DNA of 64,000 nucleotides from Cryptomeria japonica (taxonomy: Eukaryota > Streptophyta > Pinopsida > Cupressales > Cupressaceae). Where the stretch lies: contig NC_081413.1 in the NCBI RefSeq assembly GCF_030272615.1, forward strand, positions 159,836,849 through 159,900,848, written 5' to 3'. Below, in pieces: positions 11,418-23,665 of the stretch (position 1 is its first letter; every line of letters begins with the position of its first letter). Position numbers and translations under genes: made by a program. The notes under the pieces are model-generated. The model was given only the letters and a program-made list of their open reading frames with translations, did no database searches and was not told where the DNA came from.

Positions 11418-12912
11418 TGTTGGCATTTCAATAAGGATATTGAGAAGGTTATTGATGATTATGGATATAACGGATTAAGGATATTTACTGTCTTAATATC
11501 ATTATTTTGTCATTGATGTCAAGAAATTGGTTTTCTACTTCAGTATGATGTTGCCATATCTTAAGAAGTATGTTTTGATGAGTATAAAGAAGTCAGTAAA
11601 AGACACAGAAAAAATATAATGAATAAGGGGAGAAATAAGTTATTCAATGGGCAACTATTACCGAGTTAGAAAATGATGAGATCATGATGTTTTAGATTGT
11701 TTTGATATCTTACATATGTTGCTATTTGTAAGGTTAATACTATTCTATGTTACCGAGCAAAGAACCTAGTCGGTAAACCCTAAGGAACCTAGTCGGTAAA
11801 CCCTAAGGTTATCGCTATCGGTTAATGAAGGCAGAATGTCTACTGAGTGAAGTTTAGTATTCACCGAGTTGCAACCGAGTAATAACAGAATGCATTAAAT
11901 GAATAAAAACATTATTTAATGAAGGAAGCTAATGCACTGGCTATGATTAAATGATTGGTATGCCATGCATGAAGTTTGTTAAAGAATCTATGGCAAAGAA
12001 AAATCGGTAGGAAGATCTACAGCTCAGATTGAACCACAATACCCTAGCACAAGTTCCAAGAAATGTATGCAAGTTCCAAGGTGGGGTAAAACATTTTCAG
12101 ATCGAAGGATACATTGAACCTAGTCAAGTTTGAAGATCTGATGGCTATGATTGATTATGGGAAATGTGATCAAGGAGATTAAGCAGTTGGCAAATTGTTT
12201 ATAAATAAGGAACCGTTGATAAACAATGTATGTGGGAAAATGTAAGCATAGGGTTGCTACATGGTGATTACCGAGCACAAAATATTGAAGACCTGTTTGT
12301 GAAATAGAGTATAGAGCCCAGCAGAGGGACAAGATAAGTCCTATGAATAGATTGTATTGAGCAAATAAGAATCTGCTTTAGCATTTTAGATGTGAAGTTG
12401 TAGATAGCTTTTTATTACTGTTATTTTGTGAAGTAACAAAAAACTCTTAACCGAGTGGACTTAACAATATTATTTGTAAATACTCTAGCAAGGTGACATT
12501 CTGATTGAGTGTTTGTAATCCTTTGACAAGGTCATTTTAACAAAGTGAAGATCCTAACAGATCTGAGGGAAATCCCTTAACCAGGTCACATCTAGCAATG
12601 TGTTTGTAATCTTTAACAGGATTTGATTTTAACCGAGCATACTCTAGAAGAGTATATTTCTTAGTGGGTCCGAAATCCCACAGTGGTTTTTCCCTATTTG
12701 GGTTTCCACATTAAATCTGGTGTTATGAGTGTTATGATGTTTATATGCTTTTGAGTTTACATGATTAAGCAGTTTTGGTTATATTACTGATGTATAGGTT
12801 ACCAAGGTTGAATCTGATGTTTTAATGGAAGATTATGTTTGTATGATTCACCCCCCCCCTCTCATCTTGTTAGCTTGACATTTGTACTTATCTTTAAGTA
12901 TCAGAACTATCA
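11418..12912 (+). repeat. Element A 3' LTR
   Basis: 1495 bp, starting TGTTGGCATTTC and ending ACTATCA. It lacks the 29-bp leader of the other three LTRs of this family. It contains the tandem 23-bp pair near 11763-11808, a TATA box near 12198 and a run of ten C at 12851. Confidence 0.9.
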
Positions 12913-13202
12913 ATAAGACTAACTTGGACAAAATCCAGCTGTCATACTGATTGATGTTGTTGTTTTTATTTGTGTGATAATTGATAGGAATGTCTAGTTT
13001 CAAAGAGTGAGTACCTCGTATAAGATCAACCTGTCTGGTTTCGAGTGTACCCTTCCTTGTATAAGATATGTTGATGTTTGATAAAGTTTGATCGATAGAT
13101 CGATTAACAAGGCATATGATCAGTTTGATTGTAGATTTTGAGAAATTGTCTATTGTTGATTTGATTTGATGGGTGGCCCATGCTTTCCTGCTTTGATCTT
13201 TT
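12913..13202 (-). other. Element D internal segment between A and B
   Basis: Host sequence of both copia insertions; no ORF. It is clearly related to 5440-5700 on the other side of A, including the paired TCTRGTTTC motif and the GATAGATC..GATCAGYTTGATTG block. The last five bases, CTTTT (13198-13202), are the left TSD of B. Confidence 0.6.
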
Positions 13203-14690
13203 TCTTGGCATTATAACAGACAATGAGAGATTGTTGGCATTTCAATAAGGATATTGAGAAGGTTGTTGCTGATTATGGATATAACTGATTAAGGATATTT
13301 ACTGTCTTAATATCATTATTTTATGATTGATGTCAAGAAATTGATTTACTGATTCAATATGATGTTGCCATATCTTAAGAAGTATGTTTTGATGAGTATA
13401 AAGAAGTCGGTAAAAGACATAGAAATAATATGATGAATAAGGGGAGAAATAAGTTATTTAATGGGCAACTATTACCGAGCTAGACAATGATGAGATCATG
13501 ATGTTTTAGATTGTTTTGATATCTTACATATGTTATTGATTGTAAGGTTTATACTATACTATGTTACTGAGAGAGGAACCTAGTCGGTAAACCCTAAGGT
13601 TATCACTATCAGTTAATGAAGGTGGAATGTCTACCAAGTAAAGTTTAGTATTCACTGAGTTGCAATCGAGTAATAACAAAATGCATTGAATGAATAAAAG
13701 CATTATTTAATGAAGGAAGCTAATGAGATGGAACTGATTAAATGATTGGTATGCCATGCATCAAGTTTGTTAAAGAATCTATGGCAAAGGAAAATTGGCA
13801 AGATCTACAACTCAGATTGAACCGCAATACCCTAGCACAAGTTCCAAGAAATGTATGCAAGTTCCAAGGTGGGGTAAAACATTTTCAGATCGAAGGATAC
13901 ATTGAACCTAGTCAAGTTTGAAGATCTGATGGCTATGATTGATCATGGGAAATGTGATCAAGGAGATTAAGCGGTTGGCAAATTTTTTATAAATAAGGAA
14001 CTGTTGATAAACAACATATGCGGGCAAATGTAAGCACAGGGTTGCTACATAGTGATTACCGAGCACAGAAGCTTGAAGGCCTGTTTGAGAAATAGAGTAT
14101 AGAGCCCAATAGAAGGACAAGATAAGTCCTATGAATAGATTGTATTGAGCAAATAAGAATCTGCTTCAGCATTTTAGATGTGAAGTTGCAGATAGATTTA
14201 TATTACTCTTATTTAGTGAAGTAACAGAAAATCTCTTAACTGAGTGGACTTAACAGTCTTATTTGTAAATCCTCTAGCAAGGTGACATTATGATTGAGTG
14301 TTTGAAATCCTTTGATAAGCTCACTTCTAACAAAGTGAAGATCCTAACAGATCTGAGGGGAATCTGTTAACCGGGTCACATCTAGCAATGTGTTTGTAAT
14401 CTTTAACAGGATTTTCTTTTAACCAAGCATACTCTAGAAGAGTATATTTCTTAGTGGGTCTAAAATCCCACAGTGGTTTTTCCCTATTTGGGTTTCCACG
14501 TTAAATCTGGTGTTATATGTTTTGTGATTTTATCTATTTATGAGTTTGCATGCTTTACAATTTTTCTAATAAGGTTATCGAGGTTGAATCTGTTGTTTTT
14601 ATGGATGAATAAGTTTGTATGATTCACCCCCTCCCCCTCTCATCTTATTAGCTTGGCATCTATACTAAAAATTTAGTATCAGAACTATCA
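13203..14690 (+). repeat. Element B 5' LTR
   Basis: 1488 bp. The first bases are TCTTGGC instead of TGTTGGC (one change). It has the 29-bp leader, only one copy of the 23-bp unit (13576-13599) where the other three LTRs have two, and a TATA box near 13985. It ends AACTATCA. Confidence 0.9.
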
Positions 14691-14692
14691 AT

Positions 14693-14704
14693 TGGTATCA
14701 GAGC
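14693..14704 (+). promoter_or_regulatory. Element B primer binding site
   Basis: TGGTATCAGAGC, the exact copia site complementary to the 3' end of initiator tRNA-Met, two bases after the LTR end. Confidence 0.95.
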
Positions 14705-14755
14705 TTTGGAATCCAGAAGAAAAAGTTTAAAGGTACTTGAGGCAAAGATCCAAAG

Positions 14756-16129
14756 ATGTATAAAAGGGATGCACTAAAGCTGAATAAGTCAAGTTTCTCT
14801 ACATGTTAGAAAAGAATGAAGCTGCACTTATCAGGAGTTGGAGAATATGTTGTATATTATCTGGAGAATGATTTCATTACACTGAGAACCTATCCATTGA
14901 CAATGGAACAGATAAAGGCAAAGCAAGAACATATCCAATCAATGATTGAAATAACATCTGCATTGACTCACTCAGAGTTTAGTGATCTAGAAGGTTGCAA
15001 TGATGGAAAGGCAATGTGGGATAAGCTCATATCTGTGTATGGTGGAGATGAACATGTTCAAAGAGCTAAAGTGGATAGTCTAAGAGGACAACTTGAATCT
15101 ATGAGGATGAATGAAGATGAGAACATAACCTAGTACAGTACAAGGCTAAAAGAGATTGTCAATCAAATCAAAGGAGCAGGAGGAACCATTGAAGAAAAGG
15201 ATATAACAAGTAAGTTGTTAAGAACCCTTCTACCAGATTATGCAATCTGAGTCTCTATAATCAATGAATTGAGGTCTGTACCCAATATGCCAGTTTCTTT
15301 AGATGATACTATGGATAAGCTACATGCTTTTGAGTTAAGTAATATTGATAACAGTGGGTCATTGGTAAATAAAGTAGAATATGCTTTTAGTTCTTTTCAT
15401 CTTGATGAATTTGATGATTACAATGATAGAATGAGTAAGTACACTGAAGGAGATCACAGTGGAGAAAGTGATAGATTTTGCAAGAATATGGAAAAAGTAC
15501 AGAAGCTATATGAGGAAATTAGGAAACAAGAAGAGTTTGAAGCACTATTAGCCAGAAGGTTACCGAGAGGCAAAGGCAAGTATAAAGGAAAGCTACCTTT
15601 GAAATATTTCAATTGTGATAAAATTGGACATATGGCTTCTAACTGTCCTGACAGAGAATCTAGTGAAAAGAAAGATTACCGAGATGATAGACAGAAAGAT
15701 AATCATTACAGAGGACACCAAGATTTTAGAAGAAGAAATAAGAAGACATGCCTAATAGCTGATGAGGAATCTAATGATGATAAATCAGATGAAACTGATA
15801 CAGAGGAAGTTGTTTATGTGGCTATCAAAGATGGATCAGATGAAGAAAGGTATGAAGAGAAAGCCCTACTATCTCATATAAGTAAAAATGATTCTTGGAT
15901 CATAGATAGTGGATGTTCACATCACATGATAGGTGATAAACATAAGTTTGTTATATTAGAAGACTATGATGGAGGCTCTGTAAGATTTGGTAATGATGCA
16001 CCATGTCTGGTAAGAGGTAAAGGATCTATAACACTTCTTGACAATGCAAAATGCAATGATGTTTATTGGGTTGAAGGTTTGAAATACAATTTGTTGAGTG
16101 TAGCACAGCTAAACAACACAGGTTACTGA
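14756..16129 (+). pseudogene. Element B gag-protease
   Basis: Gag, the capsid protein, begins at ATG 14756. It has the copia gag fold region (MKLHLSGVGEYVVYYL, then AMWDKLISVYGG and KVDSLRGQLESMRM), a spacer, a coiled-coil-prone stretch (KVQKLYEEIRKQEEFEALL), the zinc-knuckle region NCDKIGHMASNC near 15605-15650, and protease with DSG in SWIIDSGCSHHM. In the knuckle the first Cys is Tyr, as in A, so one zinc ligand is missing in both copies. Premature stops lie at 14807-14809, 15131-15133, 15248-15250 and 16127-16129, all in one frame. The first and last are shared with A. Confidence 0.9.
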
Positions 16130-17400
16130 ATAGAATTTCAGAATGGAATTGTCAAAGTTCATGACGAGCATGGAAAGTTAGCTACTACTGGGACACAAAC
16201 AAAAGGTAACACATTTCACCTTGACTTAACTCGGAATAAGTGTCTATATGCAAAGATAGATGATACCTGGTTATGGCATAAAAGGTTTTGTCATGTAAAT
16301 TTTGATAATCTGATCAAAATAAGCAAGAAACACTGAGTAAGAGGTCTACCGAGTCTTGAGAAACCTGAGAATGCTATATGCCGAGGATGCCAGATGGGAA
16401 AAATGACAAGATCAAGCTTTACAAGCAAGTCCTACACTTCTAAGGGAATTTTAGATCTTGTGCATACTGATCTTTGTGGTCCTATGAAAGTTTAGAGTTA
16501 TTATGGTGATAAATATTTCATATTATTTGTGGATGATTACTCAAGGATGATGTCAATAATGTTTTTAAAATAAAAATTAGAAGCTTTTCAACTATTTAAA
16601 TGGTACAATGCAAGAGTTGAAAATGAAACAGGAAGACAACTGAAATGTCTTAGATCAGATAGAAGGGGTGAGTTCACATCTGATGAGTTTAACTTATACT
16701 ACAATGATCATGGTATTAAAAGACAAGTATCTACACCGAGACCTCCTTAACAAAATGGAATTGCTGAGAGAAGAAATAGATCTATTGTGGATTGTGCTAG
16801 AACCTTGATGACTGAAAATAAAGTGTCACAAACATTTTGGAGAGAAGCAATAAGCACAACAGTTTAGACCCTAAATCGAGTACAACTAAAGAAAGGAACT
16901 TTGAAGACACCATATGAAATCTGGTATGACAAGAAACCTAATGTAAGTTATTTTAAAATCTTTGGAAATAGATTCTATGTTCACAAAGATGATAGAAATG
17001 GCAAGTTTGATCAGAAAAGTGAAGAAGGAACATTTCTAGGTTATTCTTCTAGAAGCAAAGCATTTAAGTGTCTGATCAAATCATCTAAAAAAATAGTAGA
17101 AAGTGCAAATGTGAAAATTGATGAATTTGCAAAAAGGAATGATGAAGGAAATTCCAAGGAACCAAAAGATTATGATGAATTTGTCTATGTTCAACCGAGA
17201 AGTATTACCGAGCAGACTGCTGAAGGAAATGAAGAGAATATCCAGTTACCGAGTGATGAAGAAGATCATACAGAGCCTACTGAGCCTGTATTAGACAAAT
17301 ATGTCAGAAGACATCATGCATCAAGTCAGATTATAGGAGACAAGGATGATCCAGTGATGACAAGGAACAAACTAAGACAGAACACATGTTTGATATCTAA
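16130..17400 (+). pseudogene. Element B integrase
   Basis: It has the HHCC part (LWHKRFCHVNFDNL, CRGCQMGK), and core acidic residues in LVHTDLCGP, SDRRGEF and QNGIAERRNR. The C-terminal block [20 protein letters not shown] starts near 16990, followed by an acidic linker to about 17340. Stops at 16334-16336, 16493-16495, 16571-16573, 16748-16750 and 16865-16867 interrupt the core; the first two are at the same codons in A. From 16901 the frame is open through to the RT. Confidence 0.9.
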
Positions 17401-18943
17401 ATTTGAACCAAGGATAGTGAAAGAAGCATTTAACAGTGAAGATTGGATAAATGCTATGAAAAAAGAAATTGATCAAATCAAGAAGAATGACACATGGACA
17501 CTGGTCCCAAGACCGAAGGACAAAAAATTAATCAGTACAAAGTGGATTTTCAGAAACAAGCTGAATGAAAAAGGTGAGGTCATTAGAAATAAAACAACAC
17601 TAGTTTGCAAAGGTTATGCTCAAGAAGAAGGAATTGATTATGGTGAAACCTTTGCACCTGTGGCAAGACTTGAAGGAGTAAGAACATTGTTGGCATATGC
17701 TGCTTACAAGAATTTCAAGATATATCAAATGGATGTCAAATCTACATTTCTGAATGGTATACTAGAAGAAGAAGTTTTTATTGAACAACCTGAAGGATTT
17801 GTTGAAGACAAGAATAAAGATCAGGTATGTAAATTGAACAAAGCTTTATATGGTTTGAAACAAGCACCTAGAGCATGGTATGAGAGATTGCACTCTTATT
17901 TGATCAAAATTGGTTTTACAAGAACAAGTGAAAATAGTAATATGTACATGAAGAATGATGAAGACAATAGAATACTGATCTTAGCCATATTTGTTGATGA
18001 CATTATATTTAGTGGAAATGACTCTCTATGCAAGAACTTTGGAAATGAAATGAGCAAAGAATTTGAGATGCCACTAATTGGTGAGATAAAGTATTTTATA
18101 GGTTTACAGATACTACAAATGAAAGATGAGATTTTCATTACCCAATCCATGTACATAAAGGAAATCTCGAAGATGTTTGGAATGGAGGATTCATAACCAG
18201 TAAGTACTCCTATGACTACCAATTCTAAATTATCAAATAATGATGAATCTGCATCTATTGATGAGACACTCTACCGATCTATGATTGGAAAACTGCAATA
18301 TGTTGTTCACAGTAGACCAGACATAGCACATGCAGTAGGTATAGTTGCAAGATTTTCTGTAGATCCTAAGGAAACACACATGACAACAATCAAGAGAATT
18401 TTTAGATACTTGAAAGGCACTGGAGATTATGGCTTAGTATATCAGAAAGGACATGATTTTGATTTAAAACTTTATACTGATGTTGTTTGGGCAGGCAACA
18501 TTGATGACAGGAAAAGCACAAGTGGAGGAGCTTTCTTTTTAGGAGAAAGACTAGTGAGTTGGCTTAGCAAGAAATAAGGATGTGTTTCACAGTCAACAAC
18601 AGAAGCTGAATATGTTGCTGCAACATTGAATTGCACTAATATAGAATGGATCAAACAACTGTTGGAAGGCATAAATGAGCAAGTTACCGAGCCAGTAACT
18701 ATATTTTGTGACAATACTAGTGCCATTAACATTTCAAAGAATCCTCTTATGCACTCTAAGACAAAGCACATCTCTATCAAATATCATTATCTTAGAGAAG
18801 AAGTTCAAGAAAAGAAAGTGGTGTTGGAGTATGTTAGCACAAAGGAACAAATTGCAGACATCTTCACCAAGCCACTGCCAAGGGAGACTTTTGAATATCT
18901 CAGAAGCAAGTTAGGGGTCCTACCCCTATCTTCCATTCACTGA
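17401..18943 (+). pseudogene. Element B reverse transcriptase-RNase H
   Basis: RT is open almost to its end, with [52 protein letters not shown] and the catalytic [14 protein letters not shown] at 18194-18196 splits RT from the palm end. RNase H has SRPDIAHAVG, RYLKGTGDYGLVY, DDRKSTSGGAFF, TTEAEYVAA, CDNTSAINISKNP and IADIFTKPLPRETFEYL. A second stop (TAA, 18575-18577) interrupts it. The natural stop is at 18941-18943. Only two point stops separate this region from an intact frame. Confidence 0.93.
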
Positions 18944-19351
18944 CCGAGTTCGGTGAAAGCATCAATTCGATGACTCTACATAATATCTTTTAGGACTTGA
19001 TGCTGATTTACACACTTTAGGAGGTTTTCTAAAGGTGTATAGAAAATAAAAAATAGGGAATAGGAATTGAAGACAAAATGCTTTGACCGAGACTGAGTTG
19101 ACACATATCAGTAAGGAATTCACTTCTTAGCGAAAGAAATTATGTTTTATTTCTTTACTTTTTGGCATTGTTGTCAAATGGGGAGAAGACTAATATATAG
19201 GGGGAGAAGACTGATGAACAAAAAGGAGAAGACTAATGTATGGGGGAGAAATCTGATAACAGGGAGAGCATTTCAGCATTTCACAGCAATCTGAATCCGA
19301 ATCAATTAGGTCAAATCAATTGGTTTTGCCATCAATGCCAAAAGGGGAGAT
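18944..19351 (+). other. Element B 3' untranslated region and polypurine tract
   Basis: Non-coding. It holds several GGGGGAGAAGACT-type repeats (19190-19265) and ends in CCAAAAGGGGAGAT (19338-19351) before the 3' LTR. Confidence 0.75.
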
Positions 19352-20861
19352 TGTTGGCATTATAACAGACAATGAGAGAGAGTTGGCATTTCAATAAGGA
19401 TATTGAGAAGGTTGTTGATGATTATGGATATAACTGATTAAGGATATTTACTGTCTTAATATCATTATTTTGTCATTGATGTCAAGAAATTGATTTACTG
19501 ATTCAATATGATGTTGTCATATCTTAAGAAGTATGTTTTGATGAGTATAAAGAAGTCGGTAAAAGACACAGAAATAATATGATGAATAAGGGGAGAAATA
19601 AGTTATTTAATGGCAACTATTACCAAGTTAGACAATGATGAGATCATGATGTTTTAGATTGTTTTGATATCTTACATATGTTATTGATTGTAAGGTTAAT
19701 ACTATACTATGTTACCAAGCAAGGAACCTAGTCGGTAAACCCTAAGGAACCTAGTTGGTAAACCCTAAGGTTATCGCTATCGGTTAATGAAGGCGGAATG
19801 TCTACCGAGTAAAGTTTAGTATTCACCAAGTTGCAACCGAGCAATAACAGAATGCATTAAATGAATAAAAACATTATTTAATGAAGGAAGCTGATGAGCT
19901 GGAATTGATTAAATGATTGGTATGTCATGCATCAAGTTTGTTAAAGAATCTATGGCAAAGGAAAATTGGCAAGAAGATCTACAACTCAGATTGAACCACA
20001 ATAACCTAGCACAAGTTCCAAGAAATGTATGCAAGTTCCAAGATGGGGTAAAATGTTTTCAGATCGAAGGATACATTGAACCTAGTCAAGTTTGAAGATC
20101 TGATGGCTATGATTGATCATGGGAAATGTGATCAAGGAGATTAAGCGGTTGGCAAATTTTTTATAAATAAGGAACTGTTGATAAACAATGTATGCGGGAA
20201 AATGTAAGCACAGGGTTGCTACATAGTGATTACCGAGCACAGAAGCTTGAAGACCTATTTGAGAAATAGAGTATAGAGCCTAGCAGAAGGACAAGATAAG
20301 TCCTGTGAATAGATTGTATTGAGCAAATAAGAATCTACTTCAGCATTTTATATGTGAAGTTGCAGATAGATTTATATTACTGTTATTTAGTGAAGTAGTA
20401 GAAAATCTCTTAACCGAGTGGACTTAACAGCCTTATTTGTAAATCCTCTAGCAAGGTGACATTATGATTGAGTGTTTGAAATCCTTTGATAAGGTCACTT
20501 CTAACAAAGTGAAGATCCTAACAGATCTGAGGGAAATCCCTTAACCGGGTCACATCTAGCAATGTGTTTGTAATCTTTAATAGGATTTGCTTTTAACCGA
20601 GCATACTCTATAAGAGTATATTTATTAGTGGGTCCAAAATCCCACAATGGTTTTTCCCTATTTGGGTTTCCATGTTAAATCTGGTCTTATATGTTTTGTG
20701 ATTTTATCTGTTTATGAGTTTGCATGCTTTACAGTTTTTCTGATAAGGTTACTGAGGTTGAATCTGTTGTTTTTATGGATGAATAAGTTTGTATGATTCA
20801 CCCCCCCCTCTCATCTTATTATCTTGGCATCTGTACTAAACATTTAGTATCAGAACTATCA
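19352..20861 (+). repeat. Element B 3' LTR
   Basis: 1510 bp, TGTTGGCATTATAAC start with the 29-bp leader, ACTATCA end, followed by TSD CTTTT. It has the 23-bp unit in two copies near 19725-19770, an open 60-codon frame at 19913-20095 and a TATA box near 20159. Confidence 0.93.
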
Positions 20862-20866
20862 CTTTT

Positions 20867-21964
20867 GATTTTTTTCATGACATTTTGTGATTTTTTAGAT
20901 TTTTTTCATGACATTTTTTATTTTTAGAGGTTTTTTTAGTTATGCCCCTAGCATGGAGACCTATGATGACATCATTATTTAGGAGATGTGTATGGAGACA
21001 ATGAATTTTTTTTATGAGTTATGCTAATGCAGGATGCATGACAAAAATGCAGTCCTATTCGAACAAGGATGAGTGTGTGTATCTTTCATTCAGAAATACA
21101 CTAATTGGATTAAAGGTGTGAAACGTTTCAGAGATAGGAGTTCAATCCGTTCTCAAAAGACTTAGAACATCCAACCTAACACACTATGTAACCAAGATTT
21201 ATGAATGGAGGCACATAAAACTTCTCCATCAATTCTTAAAATTTTTATCTTCTTTTGCCCATGTTTGTGCAATTGAGGTCATTCCAACTTTTATAACCAT
21301 CAAAGACCCTTGGAATCCTATGTGGCTAGCTACATGGGTTATTCTGACTTCAAAATAAACTTTGGCAGACCCTCGTTGCCAAGAAGATTTTAGGTCTTTG
21401 ATGAGTTTATGCACTATAATCTCTCAAATATTGCTTCATTGCCAATAGGCGTCCATAACCCTAATGGAGTTACTTTTATGCTCCCATAGTCAAGATTTTA
21501 TTGCACATGATATTTTAGTTATATATCATTGTTTATTTTGCCTTGAGATGGATATTGGCATAGCATTTTTTTCTTTTATTTTCTTGCCTTGAATTGTAAG
21601 TAATGAAACCTACTTGGGGATGACAATTATAGTGGCACTAAATTATAATACTGGATTTTTCACTAGCCACATGACCAACTAGGTATCTGTAATGACTTAG
21701 AGCTTTTGATTAATGTGTGAGATATAGAAATTTATAGATTTTGGGTTACAAGACTTGATAGTGAAACTTTTACCCAACCAAGGATAAAGCTTAATCGCAA
21801 TGTGACGTTGAAGATGAATGACTAAAGGCTTCCTATAGACTTCATGAACAAGTATCTAGGAAATGAGACAACCCTCGTTCTTTTTAGTACAGACAGGTGA
21901 ATTACTTAGACAATCATCATATTTTATTGATGGAACTATATGAGAAAGCAATAATTATATGCAA
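20867..21964 (-). other. Element D internal sequence downstream of its gag-like frame
   Basis: No convincing gene. The first 80 bp are T-rich with GATTTTTTTCATGACATTTT repeats, resembling 5760-5935 on the far side of A. The remainder has only short frames in random phases. Confidence 0.4.
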
Positions 21965-23665
21965 CTATATGCTATGTAATGGTGATATGAAAGCAACTAT
22001 GATGCACTCTGAAATGGAGATATGCAATGTAGTAAAGAAATATGCAAATGTAGCACTAAAAATTGAAATGAACCCACCCTTAGATGTAATATCTTTGTAG
22101 GTGCATGTTGTTATTGAGTTGGTATGAACTTTGTGTAGATAATTCATTGGTCTTTGTTTGAAGAGTTGGATGAAGATGTATTTTTCAATAGGATATGTGA
22201 TTGGGAGTCTTTCGTGTATAGTTTCTGGTATAGCCTCCTTATTTTCAAACCAATTCACTTATGGTAGACCTTCTTGCCCCCAGTCTTTCAAGTGTGGATG
22301 TATGAAGAAAATTGATTTTGGTTTCAAAGTTGTGATATGAGCGGGTGTTATGCTTATTTTTATTGATGCACTTGAAGAGTATGATGCAACAATTTGGGTG
22401 TTGATTTCATTAGTTGATGTTATGCTTGTGCTTGAAGAAGATGATGTAACAATTTGGGTGTTGATTTTAATAGCTAGTGATATGCTTGTTTTTGCCATCA
22501 CATTGGTATTTGATGATGACGTACATATAATTATTGACAAGTTGTCCTGTGTAGTATGATCTGGATTGGTGATTTCATTGATAAGGGGTTCATGAACAAC
22601 TTGTGTATTGGAATCATGAGGGAGACTAGGAGAAATGATAATTGTATCTTGTTTAGGAGGTGGATGTTGGATGGTACTTGAAAGAACATCTTGCTCTTGC
22701 AAAACAAGGGTGTTATTATGAGTGGAATAGAAAAGAATGAGGGGATCATCATAAGACTCTTGTTCGATGGGATCTTGGTCAAAATTTGGGTATGAGGAAA
22801 AGGTTTGTTCTTGATCTTGATTTATTTCATGACTAATTTCTTCTGGTTTTGGATTGTCCTCCTAACATGGGGGAGTTTGCATGGGATATTTTTGGAAGGT
22901 TTCAACCTTTTGACTTGATGAGGAAGGATTTTAAATGAGATCCTCTGAATCATGACTTGAATTAGATTGGATTTGTGCTATGGATACCACTTGGGAGATT
23001 TTTTTATTGGGTAGAGATGGTGTGGATTGGTCTTGTGTGACTTCAAGGGATGATGAAATGGTGGATAGATATGGTTGATTTGGATTTTGGTTGAAAGGGA
23101 TTCGATTTTGGTTGAAAGAAGTATGATTTTGGGTGAAAGAGGTTTGATTTTGGTTGAATGAATTTTGATTTGGACTTTGTTTGAAAGGGATTTGATTTTG
23201 GTTGAAAGAGGTTTGAATGTTGGGTTGGTGTGAATTTTGATTTGGACTTTGATTGAATGGGGTTTGATTTTGGTTGAAAGGGGTTTGATTTTGGTTGAAA
23301 GAGGTACTTTGAATGTTGGGTTGATATGATTGGTATAATAGATATGTTGGGTTGAATAAAGTTTTACATGACTCTAATGTTGGTTAAACTAAGGTAGGAA
23401 TGATTTTGTTGAAGAATGAAGGTAGGCATGTTTGAATGGTCTTACAAGGAGAAGAAGGTTGGGTTCATAATGATTCCCTTGTGGTTATCACTTCTCTCAT
23501 CATTTTTTCTAACCAGTCCTTATGGTTGTTAGGACTAGTCATGTTTCTCATTTGTTGTTGCAAAGTATTGATTTGTTGAGCTAATATCTCTATGGATGGT
23601 GATGGAATAGGAATGGAAGGGATGAATTCTTCACCTTCCCTACGAAATGCATAATGCCAATGCAT
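21965..23665 (-). pseudogene. Element D gag-like protein with Asn/Gln-rich repeats
   Basis: A single minus-strand frame runs from MHWHYAFRREGEEFIPSIPI at 23665 to about 21965 (roughly 560 codons), broken by stops at 23465-23467, near 23380, near 22930 and at 22259-22261. The first part has a short coiled-coil-like stretch (ILAQQINTLQQQMRNM). Next, from about 23330 to 23060, come irregular repeats of FNQNQ, TPFNQ, TSFNQ and SPNQN. Then Ser/Thr/Asn-rich sequence and a C-terminal part with KDWGQEGLP. No protease, RT or integrase motif follows. Position after the PBS and leader suggests the Gag of a non-autonomous element. The frame was followed by eye across stops, so its exact start is uncertain. 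Confidence 0.55.

Larger units (their letters stand above)
5966..12912 (+). mobile_element. Element A: Ty1/copia retrotransposon, decayed, internally deleted
   Basis: LTRs at 5966-7487 and 11418-12912, PBS complementary to initiator tRNA-Met, gag-protease-integrase-RT-RNase H order and a polypurine tract before the 3' LTR. It is the sister of B and lacks 652 bp of gag and 44 bp of RNase H relative to B. The flanks do not give a TSD: AAGAT lies left of 5966 and ATAAG right of 12912. The 5' LTR carries a 29-bp leader that the 3' LTR lacks. The long LTRs and conserved VDD-type RT suggest a SIRE or Tork relative, but I cannot place the lineage firmly. Confidence 0.85.
13203..20861 (+). mobile_element. 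Element B: full-length Ty1/copia retrotransposon, decayed
   Basis: LTRs at 13203-14690 and 19352-20861, an intact initiator tRNA-Met PBS, one polyprotein frame and a polypurine tract. A perfect TSD CTTTT flanks it (13198-13202 and 20862-20866). The whole polyprotein stays in a single frame from 14756 to 18943 with premature stops but no frameshift, so it is better preserved than A. It is inserted in D. Confidence 0.95.

Noticed and set aside
12120-12332. 70-codon minus-strand frame in the A 3' LTR, with a relative at 13908-14120
   Set aside because: Similarity follows from the LTR repeat itself; no domain or start context supports it.
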